Part shown: one piece after another, positions 36,870 through 46,699 of the stretch
Layout: each line of letters begins with the position of its first letter
Position numbering within the stretch: the first letter of the stretch is position 1
Assembly (NCBI GenBank): GCA_034521495.1
Contig: JAXHMK010000014.1
Location: 62,001-126,000 of the forward strand
Length of the DNA: 64,000 bases
Direction of reading: 5' to 3'
Origin: Balneolaceae bacterium
GTDB taxonomy: Bacteria > Bacteroidota > Rhodothermia > Balneolales > Balneolaceae
The notes under the pieces: model-generated
The model's database searches: none
What the model was told of the DNA's origin: nothing
The model's input: only the letters and a program-made list of their open reading frames with translations
Program-made: the position numbers and the translations under genes

Positions 36870-37046
36870 ATGGAAACGAAGAAAAAATCTGAACAAACAG
36901 GCAGCCAAAAATTTACGTCTGGTACATCACTAACCGAAGAAGAGTTTAAAAAAGGTATAGAGGATGCTGAAAAGGGTCCCTTCTACAGTGTACAGGAATC
37001 GATGAATCAGTTTGAATCATGGCTGAAAAAGAGAGAAAACAAGTAA
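36870..37046 (+). CDS. Small antitoxin of a ParE-type pair
   Basis: The 58-residue protein METKKKSEQTGSQKF... contains LTEEEFKKGIEDAEKGPFYS, VQESMNQFESWLKKREN. This is the pattern of short antitoxins that accompany ParE-like toxins in Bacteroidota. Its 3' end overlaps the start of a toxin frame at 37019 by 28 bp in another frame. The assignment rests on motif resemblance and on that overlap. Confidence 0.6.
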   Translation: METKKKSEQTGSQKFTSGTSLTEEEFKKGIEDAEKGPFYSVQESMNQFESWLKKRENK

Positions 37047-37147
37047 GGGTCTCGTCCCAATTTAGTGAGGATATCCAGTCGGTTTTTGAATATGGTGAAG
37101 AGATGTTCGGAATAGCTTCGGCAAAAAGCTCAATGTCTAAAGTTTAA
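37019..37147 (+). pseudogene. ParE-type toxin, truncated by repeat insertion
   Basis: ATG at 37019 gives MAEKERKQVRVSSQFSEDIQ, then SVFEYGEEMFGIASAKS, a normal ParE/RelE N-terminus (V-x-x-S..F..D...V..YG...FG). After AKS the reading runs into the heptad repeat text (caatgtctaaagtttaag) and stops. About half of the toxin is missing. The antitoxin is therefore an orphan. Confidence 0.65.
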
Positions 37148-38570
37148 GATTTTTATGAAAGATTGCACTTGTGCAATCTCACCCCGTTAGGGGTATAAAG
37201 TGAGTAGCCCGCGGCAAAAAGCAAGCGAAGCAAGGTTTTGCAGCCGTGGGGATAGTAACACCACAAACAAGATGCCCCGAGGCGGGAAATGTAAATTGAT
37301 AATGATGAATATTTTCGAGGGGCTATATTGATGGCCTGCGCTACCAGTGACAGATTCATAAAAATACGTCTTGATACAACATAAAAGCCTCATACCATTT
37401 CTTCCCTATTCCTTTTGGACCGCCAAAAGGAATCAAAAACTCCCGGCTATGATTGCTTCCGGGGCATGGTTTGCCCGCACGGGTACACTCTGCGAATGCT
37501 CACAAGGCGAGCGCGCAGAGCGATTTCTCCCGTGCTGTGTTGCAAACCATGCAATCCCTCCACCAATCAAGGCCGAAGGATGAGAGATCTTCCTTATACT
37601 TGAAAGTTGGAACTACGGGTAAATTTTCTGTCTCTTCCTCAATGGTGTTGCCCCGCTTTTGGGCAAAATTAGTTGCTACCGGTGACAGATTTAAAAATAA
37701 GCCTTAAAACAGCATAAACGCCCTTATTCAGTTCTGTCTTGATACTTTTGAACCGTCAAAAGTATCCAAAACCTCTCGGCTGTGATGGCTTCCGGGCATG
37801 GTTTGCACGCACGGGTACACTCTGCGAATGCTCACAAGGTGAGCACGCAGAGCGATTTCTCCCGTGCTGTGGCGCAACCCATGCCACTCCTCCACCCATC
37901 AAGGCCGAATTTAATGGACCTATAATTGATCATCAGGTTTTGCGGGAATAGCGGGAAAACCGATGGAAACGGCAAGAAAGAACTGAAAGCAAATCATAGT
38001 TTAAAACTATAGAATGTGAACATCTCTATTCCCGATGCGTTTTTCGTCCCTTTTTTCGCATTAAAAAGGGACTAACACAAAACTTGATACATATCAATGT
38101 TATCACTTCAATGGTGTTGCCCCGCAGTTGGGCAAAATTAGTGGCTCAGGATGACAGGGGTGGGTGATTTGAATCAGCGGGCACCACATACTGATGTTGA
38201 ACATGGTTTCGTCCCGCCCGCCGGGAAAAGGTTCAACGTCTAAAGTTTAAAGTTTTGGTTGACAAAACCACAAACCTTAAACTAAATTCCACATCTATTC
38301 TGCAATCCTAAAAAGATGAGAGGAATTAAGACCTGTTGGATATGAGAATTGATATACAGACGCCATTAAATCGAAATTAGAAAAAAGCTCAACGTACGAA
38401 AACTCATGATTGACCTTGACCCCGTTTGTTTATTCGTCTATCTTTTTAATTCTGATAATAGAAACCACTGATCATCATTGCCAGGAATGCCAAGATACAG
38501 GGAGTCGGACTGCCTAGAATTGAAAGGACCGGCAGTTGTTATCATTGAATATTAGACGCATCATGAACAC
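37148..38570. repeat. R1 unit, two R3 structured repeats and UpxY leader
   Basis: An R1 unit lies at 37160-37324 (first hairpin gcac/gtgc). Two R3 units follow at about 37340-37590 and 37680-37925. Each has a strong hairpin and a long three-part nested stem (see findings). A ttgccc/gggcaa hairpin follows at 38115 and an R2 repeat at 38178-38224. From 38108 on, the sequence matches the leader of the first UpxY copy. The frames at 37371-37951 run through the structured repeats and are probably not genes. Confidence 0.65.
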
Positions 38571-38574
38571 AGAT

Positions 38575-39118
38575 TTACCAGGAAACTCCTTTTCCCAAAA
38601 ATCAGATTCACCAGAAGGGCCAAACCGAGATTGGTACGCATGTTACCCGGAACCCCGCCATGAAAAAAAGGCCTCCGAACGGCTGGATGAGAACCATCTT
38701 TTTGAAATTTTTTATCCCCTGAAGGAGGAGCGCGTGAAGTGGAGCGACCGCTGGAAGACGGTGGTGAAGCCCTGGATACCGGGGTACCTGCTTGCAAAGG
38801 TAACCGAAAAAGAAAGGCTGAACCTCTTGCAGTATCCCTCGGTGTTTCGATCTGTTTGCTGGAAAGGAAAACTCGCCGTAATCCGGGAGGAGGAAATTGA
38901 AACGGTAAAACGGATTACCGGCCATCCGGATGTGGAGGATATTCAGTTAGAACAGATCTCCCCCGGCGACCGCGTGAAAATCGATTCCGGCGAACTGCGG
39001 GATATGAACGGTGTAGTTGTACATATAAAAGGGATCGGGCGTGTGTACTGCTCGAGTCTCTGCATAGTAATATGACGTTTATACGGTAAAGAGGTCTGTG
39101 CTCAAACTTGTGTCGTGA
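38575..39118 (+). pseudogene. UpxY-like antiterminator no. 3, frameshifted near C-terminus
   Basis: The protein starts MNTDLPGNSFSQKSD at about 38563 and has WYACYPEPRHEKKASERL, KEERVKWSDRWKTVVKPWIPGY, SVCWKGKLAVIREEEIETVKR and SPGDRVKIDSGELRDMNGVVVHIKG. At about 39032 one base is missing relative to the other copies. The KOW end (LLESLHSNMTF in the correct frame) is lost, and the frame runs to VYCSSLCIVI and a stop at 39075. About 20 C-terminal residues are replaced. It is close to the copy at 8987, including 470 bp upstream. Confidence 0.8.
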
Positions 39119-40027
39119 TCGTCAGGTTCAGAGTCTAAGGGTTGACAATCCTTAAACGGCGAAGCTCAGCAATGGGACTGAGGGAAGCGAAGCTGTACGA
39201 GGTTCAGAGTACAGGATGCAGGATATAGGATACAGGATGCAGGGAATGTCCTGAGGTGGGCATCACATACTCATATTGAACATTTTTTGTCCCGTACGGC
39301 GGTTTGGAGGACCCACCCCTTGGTCCCCTCCCTATCCCCGACACAAAAACACGTGTCGGGGACAAGGAGGGGAGATCTATTGATTGCCCTCGGGCAATCT
39401 TACCCCGAAGGGGTACAAAATCAATAGCCCACGGCAAAAACAGGAACGAAGTAAACTGTTTGCAGCCGTGGGAATGGGTAACACCACACACCGAATGCCC
39501 CGAGGCGGTGGGCGTGAATTGATAATGATAAATGACTTCGAGGGGCTGCGCGCGGTTCAATGTTTAAGGTTTAATGTTCAAGGTTGACAAACACAGAAAC
39601 TTTAAACCTTAGACTTGAAACCTTAAACCCACTGCGAGGGGTTACATTGATGAACGTTGACAGGGCTACTGCCGGAATCACGGAGATCCCTCGATTCCGC
39701 CTCGAAAAAACACTCGGCTTCACTCGGGATGACAGGGTGGGGGTTGGAATCGGCGGGCACAACGTTCTGGTGTTGAACACGGTTTCGTCCCGCCCGCCGG
39801 GAAAAGGTTCAAGGTCTAAAGTTTAAGGTTTTAGGTTTGACTTTAAACCTTGGATCATGAACCTTATGAACCTGAACCCTGAAACCTATTATTCTTCCAT
39901 ATTTGCAGACAGGTTGGACAATCGTATTGAATATGATTAAAATACATTCGAAATTGAATCAATTTAAAGGTTATCAATAGAGTAGAGTACGGTTTAAATG
40001 ATAACATTCAGAATGTATAGGTGATTT
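39119..40027. repeat. Composite repeat block (R4, R1, heptads, R2)
   Basis: This is the best-preserved composite unit. An intact R4 hairpin (39307-39374; ccccgacac pairing with gtgtcgggg) is followed by an R1 unit (39381-39548; cccacggc/gccgtggg perfect). A heptad tract (39555-39635), the 'gagatccctcgattccgcc' linker, R2 (39751-39800) and a second heptad tract come after. No gene is seen. Confidence 0.8.
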
Positions 40028-40264
40028 TTGATGAGTAAAAAAAATGATGTATTGACATATGAAGATTATGTAGAAGGAATAGGCAATCTTAAACCTGAGC
40101 AGCAACTACATTTAGTTGAATTATTAACTGCTACGTTAAAAAAACAGATTGGCAGAACATCCGGTAAACGAAAGATTACAGAACTGGATGGTTTAGGTGC
40201 AGAGGTTTGGAAAAACATTGAAATACAAGATTATATTCAAAAGGAGAGAAATTCCTGGGATTAA
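40028..40264 (+). CDS. VapB-like antitoxin
   Basis: The 78-residue protein reads MSKKNDVLTYEDYVEGIGNLKPEQQLHLVELLTATLKK and ends IELDGLGAEVWK-like (ITELDGLGAEVWKNIEIQDYIQKERNSWD in two parts). This is the usual antitoxin 'E-L-x-G-L-G-x-E-x-W...Y-x-x-x-E-R-x-S-W' ending paired with PIN toxins. The toxin gene lies 255 bp downstream rather than overlapping, so something was inserted between them. Confidence 0.7.
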   Translation: MMSKKNDVLTYEDYVEGIGNLKPEQQLHLVELLTATLKKQIGRTSGKRKITELDGLGAEVWKNIEIQDYIQKERNSWD

Positions 40265-40519
40265 AGGAGAAGCTCATATTCCGAATTATTCACGAAATAG
40301 TATAAAATTGAAGTTAAGTCACAGAAATTATTCTATACCTCGGAAAATGAGCATAGCTCAAATTTGAATGTTGTGGTAAATGGCTGCGAAATTTGCCCGT
40401 GCACTGCGTTGAATTTGAAATGCTTTACTCAGGGTACTCAGGTACTCTTCCGTCACCATTTCCTCTTCGCCTTGTGCACAACCAAATTTCTTGGTGAATA
40501 ATCCGGAATAAATAAAAAA
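40265..40519. other. Insert separating antitoxin and PIN toxin
   Basis: In related pairs the toxin start follows the antitoxin stop within a few bases. Here 255 bp intervene. On the minus strand the frame ending at 40358 reads FGCAQGEEEMVTEEYLSTLS, KAFQIQRSARANFAAIYHN, which might be the end of a gene fragment, but I recognise no family. The upstream half is AT-rich without clear features. Confidence 0.35.
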
Positions 40520-40921
40520 GTGTGTATTGACACCGCTCCATTTATCTATTTTATGGAGGCACACCCGCATTATGGAAAGATTGTAAAGAAGATCTTTAAT
40601 GATATTGAAAGGGGAGAAGTTGAAGCTATAACAACAAATATAACCCTATTGGAAGTTCTGGTTCATCCATACAGAACGGGTAATGAAAAATTAGCCGCAC
40701 AATACAGAGATATTTTATTGAATTCTGAAGGTTTGACCACGTTTGAAGTGAATCATGAAATTTCAGACCAAGCTGCAAAATTAAGAGCTGCATATGCAAT
40801 ACGAACACCGGATGCTATACAAATATCCACTGCTGTCATTCATAATGCAGATGTTTTTTTAACCAACGATGAAGCTTTAAAAAAGATTTCAGAAATAAAC
40901 GTTGTATGCCTCAATGATTAA
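40520..40921 (+). CDS. PIN-domain toxin (VapC-like)
   Basis: The ~133-residue protein begins CIDTAPFIYFMEAHPHYG (first Asp and the F-I-Y-F strand). It has TNITLLEVLVHPYRTGN (conserved Glu), IRTPDAIQISTAVIHNADVFLTNDEAL (the two later Asp residues) and KISEINVVCLND. All four acidic PIN positions are present, so the ribonuclease core seems complete. The start used is GTG. An original ATG a few codons upstream was probably lost with the insertion between antitoxin and toxin. Confidence 0.82.
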   Translation: MCIDTAPFIYFMEAHPHYGKIVKKIFNDIERGEVEAITTNITLLEVLVHPYRTGNEKLAAQYRDILLNSEGLTTFEVNHEISDQAAKLRAAYAIRTPDAIQISTAVIHNADVFLTNDEALKKISEINVVCLND

Positions 40922-41374
40922 AAAGTGCAATGTCTAACGTTTAAGATTCAATGTTTGAATACTGAGAACATTAAACATTGGACATGGAACCTTGAATCCT
41001 TCCCGCCCGCCGGAAATAAGTTCAATGTCTAAAGTTTAAGGTTTTAGGTTTGACTTTAAACCTTGGATCTTGAACCTTAAACATAGTTGAGAAACCTGAA
41101 ACCTGAAACCTGAAACCTGAAACCTGAAACCTGAAACCTGAAACCTGAAACCTGAAACCTGAAACCTGAAACCTGAAACCTGAAACCTGAAACGCTGAAA
41201 CCTGCAATACAACTGAAACACTGACAGTTGACCATAAGCAAGTACCTGAATAACGCTTATCGACAATCCACAATGCACAAACCGGCAAATCACAAATCGC
41301 AAACCTGAAACCTTCGAATCTTCTCCAACATCAAGTACTACCTGAGCGTCTACCGCCGATACCTGGGGCGAAGA
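40922..41374. repeat. Heptad tracts with (gaaacct)n tandem array
   Basis: The array at 41091-41192 has about 14 copies of gaaacct. It is flanked by degenerate heptads of the type ttaaggttttaggtt (41030-41085). The 3' end of the region runs into codons NIKYYLSVYRRYLGRR (about 41327-41374), which look like the true N-terminus of the ABC transporter whose start codon was overwritten. Confidence 0.85.
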
Positions 41375-43064
41375 ATGTACATCATTTTTGCTTTGACTCT
41401 TCTTACGGCCCTGGCTGAAGGCCTCGGCATCTCCCTTCTGCTGCCGCTCATTGAAGCCGCGGACTCTGCCACAGCCGATTACGACAACCTGGCCATGCAG
41501 GCGATTAACGCTGTTCTCTCTTTTTTTGGAGCCTCAGATTCCATCAGTACCATTCTCATCTTTATCGGGATTGTATTTGTCGGGAAAGGGCTTCTGAAAT
41601 TTGCCGAAGGCGGATATAAAGGATACCTGGAATCTCAGCTCATGCGGGAGTTGAAAACCAAAATGTATGACGCTTACAACAGCATGGACTACCGCTACTT
41701 TATCCAGCGAAACACCGGGCATTTTATTAATGTGATTAACGGACAGATTCAGCAATCCATCGGCTCTTTTAATAAGTTTTTGACGTTTCTCACCCAGGTA
41801 ATTATGGCTGCCAGTTACCTGGTGTTTGCTTTCTTTATCACCTGGAATTTTGCACTCATGGCGATAGGTGTGGGTGCGATTCTTTTAATTCTTTTCAAAA
41901 CGCTGAATGTTTATGTGACCAAACTGTCCAGGAAAACGGCCAGGGAAGCTTCCAACCTGAACAAGTTCCTGGTGCAGACGCTCCAGGCGTTCAAGTATAT
42001 CACCTCCACCGGGCAGAACGATCACCTGCGGGAAAGTGTGATTGAGAGCGTTCATAAACTGGCCGGGTACCGGATGCGCCAGCAGATTGCCAATGCCTTT
42101 ACCACGGCGATTAAAGAGCCGGTATCCATTGTGTTTATGATCGGCATTGTGGCGATCCAGGTGTTCTGGCTGGGGGCATCCATCGGGCCGATAGCCGTGG
42201 CGCTTCTGCTCTTTCACCGGGGGATGCGTGCCACGATTACCGTGCAGGAGAGCTGGCAGGGGACGATGAATGTGATCGGCTCGCTGGAGATGGTGGAGGA
42301 GGAGTTTACAGCTACATCTGAAAGTGTAGAGATAGACGGCGAAGTGGATATCGGCCCGCTTTCGAAGGAGATTCGGTTTGAGAGCGTTAATTTTGCGTAT
42401 GATATGAAGGAAGAAACGGTGATTCAGGATCTCTCTCTCACCATTCCGGTCAATCAAACGGTTGCCCTGGTGGGAGAATCGGGAGCCGGTAAAACGACAC
42501 TGGCCGATCTGTTAACACTGATGCTGAGGCCGCAATCGGGCGATATTTATATAGACGGCGTTTCTGGTAGAGATATTCAGAGATTGTCCTGGCGGAAACA
42601 GATCGGGTACGTTTCCCAGGAAACGGTAGTTTTTGACGATACGATTGCCAACAATATCTCCCTCTGGAAAGGCGATTACGCTAATGATCCGGAGATGCGA
42701 AAACGTGTTGAGGAAGCGGCCCGAAAAGCATACGCGGATATTTTTATTCAAGATCTGCCGGACGGATTTGAAACGGTTGTGGGAGATCGCGGCGTCAGGC
42801 TCTCAGGTGGCCAACGGCAACGCTTGTTTATAGCACGCGAACTCTTTAAGGAACCCAATCTTTTAATTTTGGACGAAGCCACCAGTGCACTTGATTCCGA
42901 ATCGGAGCAGTATATCCAGGAAGGGATTGACGGACTGAAAGGATCGCTGACTGTGGTGATGATTGCACACCGGTTTGTCTACAATCCAGAATGCGGATAT
43001 CATTTATGTATTAGATCACGGAAAGTTGATTGAAGAGGGTTCTTATAACGAATTGACGAAGTAG
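41375..43064 (+). CDS. MsbA-like ABC exporter (TM domain fused to ATPase)
   Basis: Half-transporter with about six TM helices in residues 1-290, followed by an ATPase. Walker A is LVGESGAGKTTLADLL, the signature is RLSGGQRQRLFIARELF, and Walker B is LLILDEATSALDSES. It probably flips lipid-linked glycan across the inner membrane for this locus. Two blemishes are visible. Conserved-looking codons upstream of the ATG at 41375 have no start because repeat DNA precedes them. An extra T near 42975 moves the H-loop region (AHRF) out of frame, ending the frame as sequenced at 43033. The correct frame reads QNADIIYVLDHGKLIEEGSY and ends at 43064. Confidence 0.85.
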
Positions 43065-43688
43065 ACTAGATAAAAACCCGGTTCAGCCGTATGGCGGAAG
43101 TTCAAAATTTATAATTGAAATTGAATATCTAATATCGAACAGAGAAACAGATGAACAGATGTTAGGTTGAGAATGATCCTGATTATGAAATAAATAACAA
43201 ATTTCCCTCATTTTTTTTTGTGGAACGAACCTCAGCCTTGAAAGGGTACTCACATGACAGCCAAGAGTAAAGTGAGTATTGGCAAATATAACTTAGGATA
43301 GAAGAACATACATCAGATCCCCACAAGACGTGGACCTCGTTGTAAAAGCAAGTATAGGATCGAAGGAGATTAAAATGGTTTTTTTACAAATTAGTTCTCA
43401 CAAAGAGTTAAATGTGGATGAGCAAACTCGATTCAGTAATTTGTTAGATATTCAAAAATTTTTTATTAGCAGATTGTTCATGGAAATTAGATGTTTTGAA
43501 AAATCTTATGATAAAGGCTCTATTCATGTACGCAAGAAAAACAAAAATTTTTCAAAAACACCAAATGTAAGAAAGTATTACATAAAAAGTCAATTATACT
43601 CGGTGGATGTGGGCGCTTTGGGGCAACACTTTTGCTCTCCTTTACTTTCCTGCCATCCTAAAATATTTAAAATCAAATAAATTATGAA
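43065..43688 (+). other. Unrecognised stretch, possible degraded gene
   Basis: A 116-residue frame at 43330-43680 (FLQISSHKELNVDEQTRFSN, LLDIQKFFISRLFMEIRCFE) has no family I recognise. Its codon use is AT-rich like the neighbouring degraded genes. The preceding part (SKVSIGKYNLG at about 43266) faintly recalls an acyltransferase beta-helix. I cannot assign a product. Confidence 0.25.
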
Positions 43689-44312
43689 ATGAGATTTGTT
43701 TTATGCACCGGCAGAACAGGATCGCCAGCTTTGGCAAAGGCCTGTAAATACATGAAAAATTATTCTGTCGCTCACTGAAAGCCGATGTAATATGGTAGGT
43801 AATTCGAGGTTTGAATATCCGAAAAATCACATTGAGATCGACAGCAGGCTTGCATTTCATCTTGGTGACACTTGATAAGATATATGGTAGTAAAGCAAAA
43901 TACATTCCATCTCAATAGAGATCGGGATAAAACGGCTTGAAAGTTTTTTGAAAAGAATTGAAGCGTAACGGTCCCAGAATAACGTATGCGTATATAAATC
44001 ATATCAAATACCCCCCTAAATATGAAAATGAGATTGAGAAGAGAGAAAATGGAACGTAAACTCGCATATGAATTTATCGATACACAAAACAACAATATTG
44101 AGTTGCTCCGAAAAGATAAAAAATATATAAATATACAAGTTGAAAGTTTTGAAAATGACTTTGTGAATTTTTGGAAATTTATTGGCGCTGAAGGTGATAT
44201 TGAAAATGCAAGAGAGGAATTAAAAATTAAATATCATGAAAGTATTGATTTAAAGACTAAAAAGAATACAAATAATAAAAGAAATTTTAAAAAAATAACT
44301 AGTAAAAATTAA
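43689..44312 (+). pseudogene. Sulfotransferase-like protein, multiply frameshifted
   Basis: Joining frames gives MRFVLCTGRTGSPALAKACK, a sulfotransferase-like PAPS-binding P-loop (C-T-G-R-T-G-S). IHLNRDRDKTA then corresponds to the second PAPS-binding strand (xxxRxxR/D). The last frame (44022-44312) contains FENDFVNFWKFIGAEGDIENAREELKIKY, typical of the C-terminal region with the 'FIG' element. It would sulfate the polysaccharide using PAPS. At least four breaks are present, so no protein can be made as sequenced. Confidence 0.6.
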
Positions 44313-44382
44313 TTTAAGATCGGTAATTAACAAGTTTTTTTTAGGTCATGCAAAAAACACTGTTATAAGTTAAGATTAAACT

Positions 44383-44780
44383 ATGATACGAAGCAACTGG
44401 CTATTATCCGATGTTAAATCCAGATATATTGGGAAGGTTACTCAAATTTGGCAGTATTGTGTAGCGTTTTCAGACGGCAACTACTCGGCAGGAATGGCAA
44501 TATCAATTGTCATGTCATTATTCAGCATGATGAGAATGAAAACAATAGACATTACACAACAACAAATCATATCTGATAACAAATATTAGGAATGGATTAA
44601 ATAAACTGAGATCAATAAAGATCAAATGTTTAATAAGAGTAGTAGTAAAATTTTGATTGTTAAAGCAGATCTATCTTCTTTGCAATAAATTAGAAGTTTA
44701 AATTGACAAAATTAAAAAGTATAAAAATTGCTAGGTCTTCTGTTTGCCGAGGCTTCTTACTTAGAAAATCCAAAACGTGA
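44383..44780 (+). pseudogene. Possible hexapeptide acyltransferase fragment
   Basis: The frame at 44383 reads VKSRYIGKVTQIWQYCVAFSD; after a shift it continues GRNGNINCHVIIQHDEN. This recalls the start of left-handed beta-helix acetyltransferases (I-G-x-G-T-x-I-W-x-x-x-V, then N-I-x-x-H-v-x-I). Only a short part remains. The rest up to 44780 shows nothing recognisable. Confidence 0.35.
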
Positions 44781-45660
44781 ATGACAAACGTCTGATAAAT
44801 AAAAAAATATTTTTTCTCACTTCGATATTTACATTTGTAAAAGCATCAATATCATTTCTTTTTGTTCTGAGATAGTTTCCAATTTTACTGTCATTTATTA
44901 TTTATGTTTTGATCCTGAATGGATTGATGGTTTATGTTTATAATTTGTACTATAAATTTAATAATAAACTACAAGGGCTTCGAAGATAGATTTTGGATAA
45001 ATCAGCATTTGAGTATAGCTTTAACACCTTTTCACAATTGGAGGCACTAATCTCCTTGTATCAGTTTATATCTCCCGCATATCCTCTTGAGAAAACAAGA
45101 AAATGGGCCGCTTCTCCTGATTTTTTAAATCTAATATATAAAATTATGAAAGATCACAGACCGAAATGATTGTAGAAGCTGGGAGTGGAGTATCAACTGT
45201 TATTGCCGGTTATAGTGTTGAAAAATTAAACGTGAAAAACGCAAAAATATTTTCATTAGATCATGACGAAGTATATGCTGAAAAAACTGAAAAATGGTAA
45301 AAAAACATAATCTTAGCAATAATATAGAAATTATTCATGCACCTTTGAAAAAATACAGAAATGGTAATTCTAAATTTAAATGTTACAGCATAGATGAATC
45401 GGATAAACTTAAAAGTATACGTGATATAGATCTGTTAATTCATTGATGGACCACCGGCTCATCTTTTTGATATATCTGAAGAAACCCACAATCCACGTTA
45501 TGGTGTGTTGCCATTGCTTTTCGATAAATTATCAGAAGATTCAATTATTTTGTTGGATGATGGTGCGGAGAGAAACGGAGAAACGTATGATTGAACAATG
45601 GCAAGAGAAATATGAAGGATTTACTTTCTGATATATATACCCGAAAAGGGTGCTTTCATC
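44780..45660 (+). pseudogene. Class I SAM methyltransferase (Methyltransf_24-like), frameshifted
   Basis: The joined frames give a hydrophobic N-terminus (IFFLTSIFTFVKASISFLF) and then EMIVEAGSGVSTVIAGYSVE, with the SAM-binding G-x-G-x-S pattern. AKIFSLDHDEVYAEKT (acidic residue for the ribose), DLLIIDGPPAHLF and SIILLDDGAERNGE follow. These are characteristic of Methyltransf_24 enzymes found in glycan clusters. Breaks occur near 45000, 45290, 45450 and 45590. It may methylate a sugar or a lipid-linked glycan; the substrate is unknown. Confidence 0.6.
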
Positions 45661-45686
45661 ATTAGGGTTCAAGAAATGATTTATAA

Positions 45687-46640
45687 TGAACATCAAAAGT
45701 GGTCTTGTCTCTGTTATAGTTCCTCTGTACAATAGAGAAAATTAATATCTGAAACTATAGATTCTGTAAGGAATCAAATTTATCAAGATTGGGAGCTTAT
45801 TGTTGTTGATGATGGTTCCACAGATGCGTCGCTTAAGAAGCTAAAAAAATATTTACGCTACCGATAGTCGTATCAAATTGTATAAAAGAAATACATTACC
45901 AAAAGGTGCTCCGACTTGTAGGAATATTGGTATAGATAAGGCAGAAGGAGAATTTATAATTTTTTTGGATTCAGATGATCTGTTAACTACCTGATTGTAT
46001 ATAAATAGAGTATCATATATGAGAAAAAATAACGGATTAAATTTCTCTGTTTTTTTACACGACTTTTTTATAAAAAACCAGGTGATACTAAAATTTTATG
46101 GAATGTAAAAAATGATGAACCTGATATATTTCGTTTTTTGAAAGCTGGATCCTCCTGGCGCCACATTCAGTGATTTGGAGAACGGAATCAATAAAGAAAC
46201 ATGATCTTTACTATGATGAAAAACTATTAAGTTTCCAGGATTGGGACTATCATATACGAGCTTTACAAGTGAATTTGAGTTATAGTTTTATTAATAATCC
46301 AGATTGTTACTTGGAGGTTACCCTTAGCACACGAAACAATTGGTAGTAACTCATTGAGTTTAGAGCATATGAAAGTCTCGATGAGTATTTGTTTGAAAAG
46401 ACTCAAAATTCATTTACCAAATCTGGAAACTATTGCCTCAAAGATGTGAAGATTTATATGTCTTCTCATCATTTTGGCTTATTCAACAATATTGAAGGCT
46501 AATAAAAAAATAGTGCCATGAGAGTATGGAGAAGGTTAAATGTAATAACAGAGAAATGGGTGTCCTATTTGTTGTTGATTTATATTTTTTTGTACAAGGT
46601 TAAAGGGTTTCATTATTATGAAAAACTGCTTAAAAAATAA
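45687..46640 (+). pseudogene. Glycosyltransferase family 2, frameshifted
   Basis: The start reads [18 protein letters not shown] and, after a break, [27 protein letters not shown]. This is the classic GT2 nucleotide-sugar binding fold with the D-D-G-S motif. FLDSDDL (the DXD-like metal site) appears near 45970. Further frame changes follow, and the 3' half is hard to read. It would add one sugar to the repeat unit in the cytoplasm. Confidence 0.7.
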
Positions 46641-46699
46641 TGAGGCCTGTGTTTTTTAATCATTTCCATTATTCATTTAGAAAAAGAAATCAGTTTCTA

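Noticed and set aside
37371-37951. Plus-strand frames of 60-84 aa over the R3 units
   Set aside because: They coincide with nested palindromes, differ between copies by frame, and have no domain.
41022-41302. Minus-strand protein with a repeating FRFQVSG unit
   Set aside because: It is a by-product of the (gaaacct)n array: three heptamers make 21 bp, seven codons. There is no independent sign of a gene.
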